Shown here one piece after another: positions 1-9,127 of a stretch of DNA of 64,000 nt. The notes under the pieces were generated by a model, which made no database searches, was not told the DNA's origin, and was given only the letters and a program-made list of their open reading frames with translations. How positions within the stretch are numbered: position 1 is the stretch's first letter; every line of letters starts with the position of its first letter. The stretch spans positions 1 through 64,000 of the forward strand of contig SVES01000001.1 of NCBI GenBank assembly GCA_015057305.1, read 5' to 3'. This DNA comes from Pseudobutyrivibrio ruminis. GTDB lineage: Bacteria > Bacillota > Clostridia > Lachnospirales > Lachnospiraceae. Made by a program: the position numbers and the translations under genes.

Positions 1-64
1 GATAATCAGTAAGTTTCGAAATGAAGCCTTTGATTTTCGCCTCAATCATATTTACTACTTCCAT
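1..64 (-). CDS. 5' end of an unidentified protein (partial)
   Basis: Only the first 21 codons are in the window; the gene runs off the left edge. It starts with ATG at 64-62, overlapping the TAA of the YfhO gene by one base (TAATG), which implies translational coupling. A purine-rich ribosome binding site (AGAAAGGG) lies about 10 bases upstream, inside the end of the YfhO gene. The visible peptide begins MEVVNMIEAKIKGF and is too short to assign. A GtrA-like or glycosyltransferase partner of YfhO would fit the context, but that is a guess. Confidence 0.6.
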   Translation of the reverse strand, partial: MEVVNMIEAKIKGFISKLTDY

Positions 65-2331
65 TATTTAAATCCCTTTCTAGACTTTTTATACGAAAGA
101 ATAATTAATCCCACAAACACTATCCATGCAACAACCGATACTGCTGCGCCTATCTTATATCCTGGGGTGCAATAGTTCAATTCTAACTGGTGCTCTCCAG
201 CAGGCACTTTTATAAGCATCATGCCCCCTGATACTATTATATCTACTTCTTTGTCATCTACAGTAGCAGTCCAGCCTGAATCATATGGCACACTAAAATA
301 TACGTATGTATCCTTGGTATATCCTGTCACACATTTTACGCCTTTACCATTTTTTGTAAATCCTAATACCGAATTGTAAGTGTTTTCTGTAACGTAGTCT
401 GATATGGACTTTTCAAAATCTATATCAGTTGCGGATGTATGTGTAAGTTCTGATTTTATCTCCTCTGTAACATCTTCACCCTTGAGCACTGCGCTATCCA
501 TAAGAGCTATTGCTCGCTGATTTACATCTAACTCTCTCAGTTCTTCCTCGGTAATGTAAGAATCTACTGCAAACCCAATTGGACAAGCCTCTTTTTCTAT
601 GAGGTAAGCCTTTCCTAAATTTGTATCAAATTCCTGTATTACATTTCCAGCAGAAGCATCAAATGCAATGGAGTATTTTCCACCTAAAAGCTCTGCCAGA
701 CCTGGTATATCATTTTTAGGTAAAGCTGTTACATTAGCATAGAAATCAAACAGGTCCTCAAAATCAAAAATGCTATTAGTATTCGTAGAAGTCTGATTGG
801 TAAAACCAGCCACATGGGCAGTCATGCTAATCAGATTCATGGTGTCATTTAGCCTGTATTGCTCATTTGGCAATTCAAGCTGGGTAGCAATGTCATATCT
901 TTGCTTATATGCCTGGTAGCCCATCCAATCACAAGTCTTATATATATAAGTAATTACAAGCATTAGACCTAGTGAAAATATACATGTACCAGCTAAAAGC
1001 TTTTTGTAATCTAGATACTCTTTAGTAGCTAATAGGCATGTAATTAAGGCTCCTATTATTGCTGTAGCAACCAATCCATAGAAACGCGCACTATGGTTTA
1101 TCCATACTCTATCCGCTAGCTGCACCTTGTTAAATACATTTATAACTATAGCAAATACCACTATTAGCACAATATAGATTAACGTACTTGTCTTGATTGC
1201 TTTTACTTCTGGTTCTTCTAGCATTCTAATGGATGCCAGTACCACCATTAAACTAAACATATACCACCATCTCATTTGAGCAGCGCTATACATATAAAAC
1301 AAGTCGCTTAACAATGGAATAAAGCTAGCCACCGTGCAAAAAAGAATGATTCTTGATAACCAATCTCTCCTTTTTATTATATACGCCAAAACTAACACTA
1401 TTCCAATCATTGGTAAATACAAGCCGTGACTTGAAAAGTTTTGTTCCGAAATAATGCTTACTGATGTAAGTGGCTCCGCTGGAAGTAACAAGTTTTTTAA
1501 GATATACATATAATCCTGAATTGGAAGCTTTAACATTCCAAGTAAGCTACCAAAATCACCTGTACGCGGATTTCCAGTTACAAAAATAATGCTAGGAATG
1601 AATATAAATGATGCAATGCCAACACCTAGCACACCACAACCTATGCATTTGATTATATCAATTGCTAGTTGCTTTAAATCTTTACTGGCAAATCTAAACA
1701 AATAATAAACAACCAGAAATATAACTTCTCCAATAAAGAAGAAGTAGTTTATAAAGCAATTTAAAAATATCGTAAATACGAAGAATTTGTAGTCTTTTTT
1801 TTCTTTGAATCTTTCAAGTCCTATTAATAAAAGTGGGAAAAATACTATAGCGTCATGAAAATGATAGAATAGCATATTTGCCAAGGAATATCCCGAAAAT
1901 GCATAAAGCACCGAGCCAAGCACAGCCCACTTACTATCCTTTACAAATCTGCCAAGATACATACAGGAAAATGTTCCTGCAAATGAAAACTTTAGCATAA
2001 AAAGCCATGCAACTATATAAGGGAAAACATTTGCTGGGAATAGCATTGTAATCCAAAAGAATGGACTCCCCAGTTCGTAAAAGCTAAATCCATCGATAGT
2101 AGATGTGCCTAAATCTACATCCCAGCTGAACCCACTAATACCACCGTCCATAAGGGCATTATGTAATCCAATTGTAAATGGTATCTGTTGGTCATTAAAA
2201 TCATTAGTTAACACAAAAAAGCCTTTGCCCTTGAAAATCAAAGGCAAAAAGCTTATACACGCTATTATAAAACAAATGACAAAGGATTTTACATAATCCC
2301 GCTTGTACCATTTTTGATTTGCTGTTTCCAT
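64..2331 (-). CDS. YfhO-family multi-spanning membrane protein (GT-C-like glycosyltransferase)
   Basis: This 755-residue protein has a short basic N-terminus, about a dozen hydrophobic segments up to roughly residue 470, then a large extracytoplasmic domain, and a final membrane segment before a lysine/arginine tail. The first loop carries TNDFNDQQIPF followed by a GFSWDVDLG stretch, the usual YfhO pattern of an acidic loop after membrane segment 1. YfhO proteins are needed for glycosylation of teichoic acids in Bacillus and Listeria and are thought to transfer sugars from polyprenyl-phosphate donors outside the cell. Here it ends a block of GT-C-like genes, so decoration of a surface polymer is likely. 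The acceptor cannot be told from sequence. Confidence 0.8.
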   Translation of the reverse strand: METANQKWYKRDYVKSFVICFIIACISFLPLIFKGKGFFVLTNDFNDQQIPFTIGLHNALMDGGISGFSWDVDLGTSTIDGFSFYELGSPFFWITMLFPANVFPYIVAWLFMLKFSFAGTFSCMYLGRFVKDSKWAVLGSVLYAFSGYSLANMLFYHFHDAIVFFPLLLIGLERFKEKKDYKFFVFTIFLNCFINYFFFIGEVIFLVVYYLFRFASKDLKQLAIDIIKCIGCGVLGVGIASFIFIPSIIFVTGNPRTGDFGSLLGMLKLPIQDYMYILKNLLLPAEPLTSVSIISEQNFSSHGLYLPMIGIVLVLAYIIKRRDWLSRIILFCTVASFIPLLSDLFYMYSAAQMRWWYMFSLMVVLASIRMLEEPEVKAIKTSTLIYIVLIVVFAIVINVFNKVQLADRVWINHSARFYGLVATAIIGALITCLLATKEYLDYKKLLAGTCIFSLGLMLVITYIYKTCDWMGYQAYKQRYDIATQLELPNEQYRLNDTMNLISMTAHVAGFTNQTSTNTNSIFDFEDLFDFYANVTALPKNDIPGLAELLGGKYSIAFDASAGNVIQEFDTNLGKAYLIEKEACPIGFAVDSYITEEELRELDVNQRAIALMDSAVLKGEDVTEEIKSELTHTSATDIDFEKSISDYVTENTYNSVLGFTKNGKGVKCVTGYTKDTYVYFSVPYDSGWTATVDDKEVDIIVSGGMMLIKVPAGEHQLELNYCTPGYKIGAAVSVVAWIVFVGLIILSYKKSRKGFK

Positions 2332-2341
2332 GTAAATAAAG

Positions 2342-3511
2342 CTATCCTTCTATACTCCGTTTTGCTATTTCACTATAAGAAAAAGTCTGCATGCCCTTAG
2401 TCACAGCCACTTCCTTCATTTTGTTATATTCTTCACTGTCACCCAGAACCTGACTTATAACCTCTAACAATTCCTCTTTTGTATCATGATATAGGAATTT
2501 AACATTTCCACCCAAATCCACGTGAGTAGTGCCATCCCAATATTTGCAAATCATTGGCTTACCAATGCCCACTACCTGCTCCCAAAATACTGAGTGTCTG
2601 CCTGGAAATACCACTAGGTCTGCCGCGCCATAATAATTAAGTGTCTCAGAAGAATCAATCCAACCAATATATTGGCATCTATCACTAATCCTCGCATTTA
2701 ATGCATCCTTAAGCTCATCTACTACCGAGCCAAATACTATCAGCTTTACCTTTGGATTATCCAGCTGATTGATAGCCTCCATCAAAGTGATTGTCTGTTT
2801 TTTGGCTAAATCAATTTTGCCACCTGTGATAACTAATATGTCATCATCGGCAATACCATATTTATGGCGAATCTCTACTCTGTTTTCCTGAGATAGAGCC
2901 TTTGGCACGTCCTCATCATCTACCCCCATCACAAGAAGCTCCGTCCTATCCGCTGGGGTGCCATATATATCTTTAAAAAACTCTACACGACTAGGTGTAA
3001 CTCCATAAAACTTTTTCACATATGGCTCCAAAATCTTAGAGTAATGCTTCCATACAATTTTATGCAGTATATTCTTCGAAACCCAATTAGTAGCAGAGTT
3101 GGAGAAATCTGCATGATTATCCACATAGACCATGACTCCTGGGTTATTATCTAAATATCTAACCACAAAAGAGACATCCTTAAAATTTACGCCATGAATA
3201 AAAAGGATGTTAGGATTCTCTTTTACTAAGGCCTCATAAAAGTTCTGAAAATATACCAGCTTTCTAGAGTAATCATCTTTTCCCTTCATTTTAAGGCGGA
3301 CGACCTTTACTCCATCACCATTAATATATTCGTCTCTATCATCCCAGACTATATTCCCTTTGTCATCATTAACCCAGTGGGATGTAAGAACAGTTACGTC
3401 TAATCCCATCTTTTTATGGTATTTCGAAAGGAGTTGGTCTTGGTAGGACCAACCGTCTGTGAATAGGCTGTTAAGGCATATGTGCACTACTTTTTTAACG
3501 AAGCCACCCAT
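2342..3511 (-). CDS. GT4-type glycosyltransferase
   Basis: This 389-residue soluble protein has a GT-B layout. The N-terminal half starts KKVVHICLNSLFTDGWSYQ; a nucleotide-binding half begins near residue 215 (DDILVITGGKIDLAKKQ) and includes FPGRHSVFWEQVVGIGKP, the equivalent of the GT4 ExxxxG donor-binding loop. It should transfer a sugar from a nucleotide donor to a lipid-linked or polymer acceptor on the cytoplasmic side. The gene overlaps the end of the preceding polymerase-like gene by 25 bases. The ATG at 3511 has AAGGAG about 11 bases upstream. Donor and linkage are unknown. Confidence 0.75.
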   Translation of the reverse strand: MGGFVKKVVHICLNSLFTDGWSYQDQLLSKYHKKMGLDVTVLTSHWVNDDKGNIVWDDRDEYINGDGVKVVRLKMKGKDDYSRKLVYFQNFYEALVKENPNILFIHGVNFKDVSFVVRYLDNNPGVMVYVDNHADFSNSATNWVSKNILHKIVWKHYSKILEPYVKKFYGVTPSRVEFFKDIYGTPADRTELLVMGVDDEDVPKALSQENRVEIRHKYGIADDDILVITGGKIDLAKKQTITLMEAINQLDNPKVKLIVFGSVVDELKDALNARISDRCQYIGWIDSSETLNYYGAADLVVFPGRHSVFWEQVVGIGKPMICKYWDGTTHVDLGGNVKFLYHDTKEELLEVISQVLGDSEEYNKMKEVAVTKGMQTFSYSEIAKRSIEG

Positions 3512-5637
3512 TTTCTTTTCGTCTCCTTATGGTTAACTGCAGCTGAAGAGTAGACCATTCCATATATAAATAACCCCATTGAAAAAATGTATTTACTAGA
3601 AACAGCTGTTGACTCCAACATAAAATGATAATTAAACAATATAAATGCTACTATTAATATGTATTCAGTAGCTGTTTTATTCTTATTCATCAACATTCTG
3701 AAAAAGCATACGATTGCTATTAATTCAAATGCAATTATCAACCCAAATGTTATGACTCCATAGTCTCTCGCAATATCCATGTACATATTATGGGAAGACG
3801 TAATCCCAGCATAGTTTTCTTTAGAAAGGATCCACCGCATATTTTTTTCCATGTTTAACTGAAGCCTTATTGCTTCCTTCAAAATCGCTAAACGACCATC
3901 CTTTATTTGTCCCCATAGCAATATTGTTGTAATGATAGTTGTAAGTATAGTAGCCAACCATTTATTAATCTTGACAACATACCATATTATTCCAATTATT
4001 ACAGCTACAGGTATAATCCAAAACGCATAAAACACACTTTTATCAACTACATTATTAGTAATAAGCTCTGTGTAGTAGCCAAGAACGTAATATTCACCAT
4101 TTCTAGAAACAAAGAACATAATAAGCCCTGCTACAGCACTAACGCAAGCTACAACAAACAAAGCTATTTCTCGGTTTCTTCCTTTTAACAATCCGCCAAC
4201 GACAAAAGCTATGATGGGAATTACGAATACAGAAACAAGCATCATTCTGTCCGTCCACCAGTCCAAATAACTAGCCGATAGCAACGCAAATAACAGCACT
4301 CCAAAACCATAAGCTACGTATCTATAATTACAAGGCTGTATTTTTTTATTTAACACTCCATAATCTGCTACCTCGGCCGCATTTTTAAAGCCACTAATCA
4401 CACCACAAACAAAAATATATATTAATAGCAAATCTTTGTATACAAAAGGATTCTCTTCTGTCATACAAAAGAAAAAGAGTAAAAATAAACCTCCAAATGC
4501 ATAATATGCTACAGGATATTTTTTGCCGTGTCGAAATACTGATATGATGCTTTTTGCCCAAGTCACTACAAGAAACACAACCCATAGCAAAAATACTATG
4601 ATATCGTAATTTCTTCCCCATTCTGTCCAGGTGCTATGTGTTGTCCCATAATCAATATTCCAGCCACCTTTCTGTAATGCAAAGATATTTACTAATCCTT
4701 CTTTAAGATATTTTAATCTTACGTTGTTCAGCACTCCTCCATCTCGCTTCAGCATATACTTCAAATTAGTTAAATCATCAAAGCCCATAAAATTTGTCAT
4801 TGCCATTGCGTATATTATTAGCCAGAGCACTATTAAGCCAACTAATGCAATTAAGGACATTAGTTTATATTTCTTTGATATGTATTTGTAATTGACAAGT
4901 GTATACATAACAAATACGACTGCAGTCACTAAAAATAGCGAAAAAATTATAGTTCTTCCCCAGTCCAACATAGAAATCACTACACTTACGATAGAAATAA
5001 TAATTGCTAGTGGAAGCAAATATTTTCGTTCCTTTCGAACTATAAAGGCATACGGAAGAGTCGGTAAAATCAACATAAATCCATAATCAAATAAATTTCT
5101 ATTTGCCAATACACCTCCCCAAAAAGAGTTGTACTGTACAACATGTTCATATCCCATATGGTATTCCCATATAAAATGGGGAACATAATCTAGAATGGCT
5201 TGTCCAAACATTCCTAATGCTAATATAAATATTATTAAAAACGTTCTGTTTTCTAATTTTTCTTTTTTTGTCGTTACTATCATTTTGCCTAAAATGTATA
5301 CAGTTGGAGCAATCCAAGCATATACAGTCGGGTCGTATATGTAGTTTAAGTAAGGATCTGAATAATATTGAAAAACACCTGGTAGAAAATAGATTGCGCT
5401 AAGCACCAAGACTGTAAAATCATATGGCGTATATTTCACCTTAGGATCTAGTAATAAATATATTGTAATTGGTGCAATCACCCATATTGCCGTTCTACAA
5501 TCGATTATCCTATACATGAATCCATAGGTAAATGCTGACGCCAGAAAAAATACAAATACAAACTGGCGCATTGTTTCACTATATAATCGATCCACTATGG
5601 TTTTCTTATATACTTCCACCATCTTCTTATCTTGCAT
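3487..5637 (-). CDS. O-antigen ligase/Wzy-polymerase-like membrane protein
   Basis: A 716-residue polytopic protein that appears as two hydrophobic halves joined by a hydrophilic stretch near residues 420-440. The C-terminal half carries SSHNMYMDIARDYG, typical of the Wzy_C/O-antigen ligase periplasmic loop, followed by membrane segments. Such proteins join lipid-linked repeat units into polymer or transfer glycan to an acceptor on the outer face of the membrane. The start is taken as ATG at 5637, with AGAGG ten bases upstream and two bases after the previous stop; a TTG two codons earlier is possible. This is the second polymerase-like gene in the window (the other is at 24309-25571). At 716 residues it is long for Wzy (usually about 400-450), so a duplicated or fused architecture is possible. 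Confidence 0.7.
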   Translation of the reverse strand: MQDKKMVEVYKKTIVDRLYSETMRQFVFVFFLASAFTYGFMYRIIDCRTAIWVIAPITIYLLLDPKVKYTPYDFTVLVLSAIYFLPGVFQYYSDPYLNYIYDPTVYAWIAPTVYILGKMIVTTKKEKLENRTFLIIFILALGMFGQAILDYVPHFIWEYHMGYEHVVQYNSFWGGVLANRNLFDYGFMLILPTLPYAFIVRKERKYLLPLAIIISIVSVVISMLDWGRTIIFSLFLVTAVVFVMYTLVNYKYISKKYKLMSLIALVGLIVLWLIIYAMAMTNFMGFDDLTNLKYMLKRDGGVLNNVRLKYLKEGLVNIFALQKGGWNIDYGTTHSTWTEWGRNYDIIVFLLWVVFLVVTWAKSIISVFRHGKKYPVAYYAFGGLFLLFFFCMTEENPFVYKDLLLIYIFVCGVISGFKNAAEVADYGVLNKKIQPCNYRYVAYGFGVLLFALLSASYLDWWTDRMMLVSVFVIPIIAFVVGGLLKGRNREIALFVVACVSAVAGLIMFFVSRNGEYYVLGYYTELITNNVVDKSVFYAFWIIPVAVIIGIIWYVVKINKWLATILTTIITTILLWGQIKDGRLAILKEAIRLQLNMEKNMRWILSKENYAGITSSHNMYMDIARDYGVITFGLIIAFELIAIVCFFRMLMNKNKTATEYILIVAFILFNYHFMLESTAVSSKYIFSMGLFIYGMVYSSAAVNHKETKRKWVASLKK

Positions 5638-5639
5638 TA

Positions 5640-8546
5640 TCAAAGAACCTCTCTGAGTTTTAAAAATTTAATTGAATTAATATTTGGCAATTCAATACTT
5701 TCACCATTTACTGTTGCAGTTATTGATAATTCCGAGTGATTATTCAAAAGCCAGCCTGCGCCTGCTCCGATAGGTATCAAAAGTTTCCCCTCATCCAGAT
5801 TACAGCTTAAATTATATTTTTCTCCTGCATCATTAAACCAAAATATATTAATCTCAACTTCTGGATTATAATCTTTCTTTAGCAAATATTTAACCAAACT
5901 ATCTTCACCAAACTCAACTGAATAGCTGGCATTGCTTCCCATTTGCATGTATCCGTAATTTGCTGTTAAATCCCCAAAATCTAAGTATATGAAATCAGCT
6001 TCATCCCCATCAATAGTTTTTTCCAGCTCTATACTTACACCCTCGACTTGATCAACTATTTGGTAATCCAAAGAAACCTCACTAAATATATCTTGCAATG
6101 TATCAAATGAACTACCCCAAGAGCCTGGTGTACGACCTAAAGGAATACCATCATCATACGATAAATCAATGTTCTTATGCAAAGCTAACACTTCTTCTTT
6201 ACTCAAACTACCATAATTAGGGAGAAATAATCTAGCTTCATCATTCCACACATATTCTCCAGATGTAACTAGCCAGTGATACAAATAATAGTTTGAATCA
6301 GGATTCAGATTCCTGCCCACAATTGCTCTATTTTCTCGTAAAATGCTCACAGTCTCTTCCGTTGCAGTATACCCTTTTATTGTATTGAAAATTTCAATAA
6401 CGGAACTTCCTTTTATATTACATAAATAATCCAATCCGAAACTATCCACCAGGCCTAAATATGATGCATCTTTATCCAACGTATCAACATAGGCATTTAT
6501 ATTGGAAATGTAAGTATAAGTATCTGAGTCTATAAAGCATTCTCCTAACCTTACATTTGTGTCATTCACATAAATATCATTTTCTGGCACAGTATAATAT
6601 GCATCCAGCTTGTTATTTGAATCAGCATAAATATATCCTTCTGCAGAAACCACAGATAATATGAATATAGAAAAAGCAAAAACCCAAATTTTATTAGAAC
6701 CAATATTTTTATAATATCGTGCCACCAGTAATGCTAAGATGACAAATGCTGCCTTTACCATGCCATCACTACGAGAATACAAATCTCCCACATCGAATCT
6801 TACAACTGTGTAAGAAAATGAAACCAAAAACATTAAAGCTATTGAAATAGCAATGAATGCCCCTTCTGGGTTATTAAGCTTTAACCTTTTATTAGCAATC
6901 TGTATCTCCCCACAATTAAGCATTAGAGCTAATGAAAGCCAAACAATACTAATTATTATTAAGTATGAAAACAAATAGTATATTATTATTCTGATAGACC
7001 ACGAATTCATATATGGTATGAATGTATCCAATATCACTTGTCCAAATCTTGTAATACCATCCGCATATATTGTTTGTGAACCCATTGCCAACATGTGCTT
7101 GGCTGTACCAAGCAACCAACCAAGCCCTAATATTACTGGGATAAAACAGATTATCCATCCAAGCCAAAATCTAACCGTGCTAATATCCTTTTTTAGTTTT
7201 CCAGATTTTGCGTAGCAATAAACTTGCCAAATTCCCATTGGCAAAAATCCAATACATGTTGCAGCTCCAAATACGGGATAATAAAGGCCATGAACGAAAC
7301 TAGTCAGGAACCAGGCTTTCAACCATGCATTTCTTTTTTCTATTAAATATGGCCAGGTTAACAGCAATACAATTGGTACAATCAGTGTAATTCTATTATA
7401 ATCAGTCACCACGAAAAACAGTGACAAAAAGAGTACCCATTCTGCTTTTAGCTGCTTTCTAAGTAAATATACTATTAAAAAAATAATTGCTAAGTAAAAT
7501 AGATTAGCTGTTAAATAGTAATATGAGGCATATCCTTTTCCAAAAGACTTCAAAAACCATCCTTGTATAATGGAATACATCCCTGAAACTGGTATATATT
7601 CTGTAAATGGCACTTGATTCAATTCAAATATTTGCGAATACCCTATTACATTTTCAAAACTGTGGTGTAAATCTAAATCTGCTATACTACCTGTGCCACT
7701 GTATCTGTTAAAAGCCATTATAGACACACATGTTCCATAGCATAGACTATTTTGCAAACTATAACTTTTACCCCAATTATGAATAAGCTTTATAACTGCT
7801 TCAATTACAAATACTATTATTATTAACCATATAAAAGCCTGTACTCTTTTTGGCACTGATATACACATAACGCTATCATCTGCTAGTTTGTATTTAGAAG
7901 ACAGATACATAAGAAGCGATAGCGGAACAAACAGCTGCAATGCCATTGTCAACCTATGGCTTACAGCCTCGTAATTTGGCATAATAGAAACCAGTACTAA
8001 CAGTAACGTAGCGATTATTATCACTATGTTTTGACTTATAGATTCTTGCCCACCACAAAAAACATAGAATCTGTATATTCCTAAAATAGCATAAAACAAT
8101 ATGAAGTATAGTGCTGCGAATTGCGTTATAGCATTTACACCCTTCAACTTGCAAAAAATAACTACAATTAAAGCTCCCACCACAAGCCACAAAATCCTTT
8201 GATAAATCAAAAAATTTATTGCTAGCGACACCCCGAGTGCTGTGTATACAAGTGTTTCCGTTTTGATATCTTGTTCTTTGGCCTTGTTCTCATACCATTT
8301 AAACTTAAAAAAAATTACCGCATAAAGAATAGCTCCTATCAAAGGAAATAAATAAAACAAAGCTCGTTCCGCACTTTTATTCATTCCAAATCTAGATGTG
8401 TATTCAATGACCACATCAGTAAATACCTGATTATCATTTCCTGTCGCACATACGTATAATAGAATCAAAGCACTTCCAATTAACATCATGCATAGAAACA
8501 CAAGCAATCTTTTATTAATTTTAAATAAAGGGTTCTCCTTGCCCAT
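5640..8546 (-). CDS. Large polytopic membrane protein with C-terminal extracytoplasmic domain
   Basis: A 968-residue protein with many hydrophobic segments through about residue 640, followed by about 325 mostly hydrophilic residues expected outside the cell. No catalytic motif can be named with confidence; the overall plan (multi-span N-terminal body, beta-rich tail) resembles large GT-C-like glycan enzymes. The start is taken as ATG at 8546 because AGGA lies 8 bases upstream; a TTG two codons earlier also opens the frame. It sits two bases before the polymerase-like gene and follows a short membrane protein, so it is probably co-transcribed and coupled. The function is inferred from neighbours only. 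Confidence 0.65.
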   Translation of the reverse strand: MGKENPLFKINKRLLVFLCMMLIGSALILLYVCATGNDNQVFTDVVIEYTSRFGMNKSAERALFYLFPLIGAILYAVIFFKFKWYENKAKEQDIKTETLVYTALGVSLAINFLIYQRILWLVVGALIVVIFCKLKGVNAITQFAALYFILFYAILGIYRFYVFCGGQESISQNIVIIIATLLLVLVSIMPNYEAVSHRLTMALQLFVPLSLLMYLSSKYKLADDSVMCISVPKRVQAFIWLIIIVFVIEAVIKLIHNWGKSYSLQNSLCYGTCVSIMAFNRYSGTGSIADLDLHHSFENVIGYSQIFELNQVPFTEYIPVSGMYSIIQGWFLKSFGKGYASYYYLTANLFYLAIIFLIVYLLRKQLKAEWVLFLSLFFVVTDYNRITLIVPIVLLLTWPYLIEKRNAWLKAWFLTSFVHGLYYPVFGAATCIGFLPMGIWQVYCYAKSGKLKKDISTVRFWLGWIICFIPVILGLGWLLGTAKHMLAMGSQTIYADGITRFGQVILDTFIPYMNSWSIRIIIYYLFSYLIIISIVWLSLALMLNCGEIQIANKRLKLNNPEGAFIAISIALMFLVSFSYTVVRFDVGDLYSRSDGMVKAAFVILALLVARYYKNIGSNKIWVFAFSIFILSVVSAEGYIYADSNNKLDAYYTVPENDIYVNDTNVRLGECFIDSDTYTYISNINAYVDTLDKDASYLGLVDSFGLDYLCNIKGSSVIEIFNTIKGYTATEETVSILRENRAIVGRNLNPDSNYYLYHWLVTSGEYVWNDEARLFLPNYGSLSKEEVLALHKNIDLSYDDGIPLGRTPGSWGSSFDTLQDIFSEVSLDYQIVDQVEGVSIELEKTIDGDEADFIYLDFGDLTANYGYMQMGSNASYSVEFGEDSLVKYLLKKDYNPEVEINIFWFNDAGEKYNLSCNLDEGKLLIPIGAGAGWLLNNHSELSITATVNGESIELPNINSIKFLKLREVL

Positions 8547-8567
8547 AGCCAATTCCTTTTTCCTTGG

Positions 8568-9116
8568 TTATTTTATAACAAAAAATATAGTTGTACTAAT
8601 CATGTATAATAATCCGATTACTACATTATCAATTGCATATGTCCTTCTGAAAGCGTACGTAACAAACGTTATCCCTCTAGATATAAAATAAAACAATGGG
8701 ATAATCACAATATTTATAGCTACATATGGGATTTTTGCCATCGCTGCTACGACTAGCCCTATGACAGCCCAGCCCCACATGAGTAAAGATTTTTTATTAT
8801 TATGTTCAATTAAATCTCTTGCAAGTCCTATAATCACAAAACAACTTGAAAACAGGTAATATATTCCATATCTAGGAGTTGTTATATCACCTAGTCTAAT
8901 AATTGCCGTAAATCCTATTTTCCCTAGAGTGATAAACCATGGTGAAACCGCCATAACTCCAACGCACCATAGGCTCGTTTCAAAATCATTAGAAATCCAT
9001 TTAGCAATTGAAAAAATGATGAGTAGGATTAAGCACCCCAAAATTGCCTGTTTCGTTCTAAATACCGCGATATTATATGCAATTATTAGAGACAGCCATA
9101 ATATGTTTCTTTTCAT
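8568..9116 (-). CDS. Small polytopic membrane protein, unknown
   Basis: A 182-residue protein with about five or six hydrophobic segments and almost no hydrophilic loops. One loop reads GDITTPRYGIYYLF, which resembles the middle part of larger GT-C-type membrane enzymes. It therefore may be a truncated or split relative of such an enzyme rather than a complete one. It starts 11 bases after the stop of the upstream GT-C-like gene and ends 21 bases before the next start. No frame continuing the homology was obvious on either side. I do not recognise a family. Confidence 0.55.
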   Translation of the reverse strand: MKRNILWLSLIIAYNIAVFRTKQAILGCLILLIIFSIAKWISNDFETSLWCVGVMAVSPWFITLGKIGFTAIIRLGDITTPRYGIYYLFSSCFVIIGLARDLIEHNNKKSLLMWGWAVIGLVVAAMAKIPYVAINIVIIPLFYFISRGITFVTYAFRRTYAIDNVVIGLLYMISTTIFFVIK

Positions 9117-9127
9117 GATTTTCCTAT

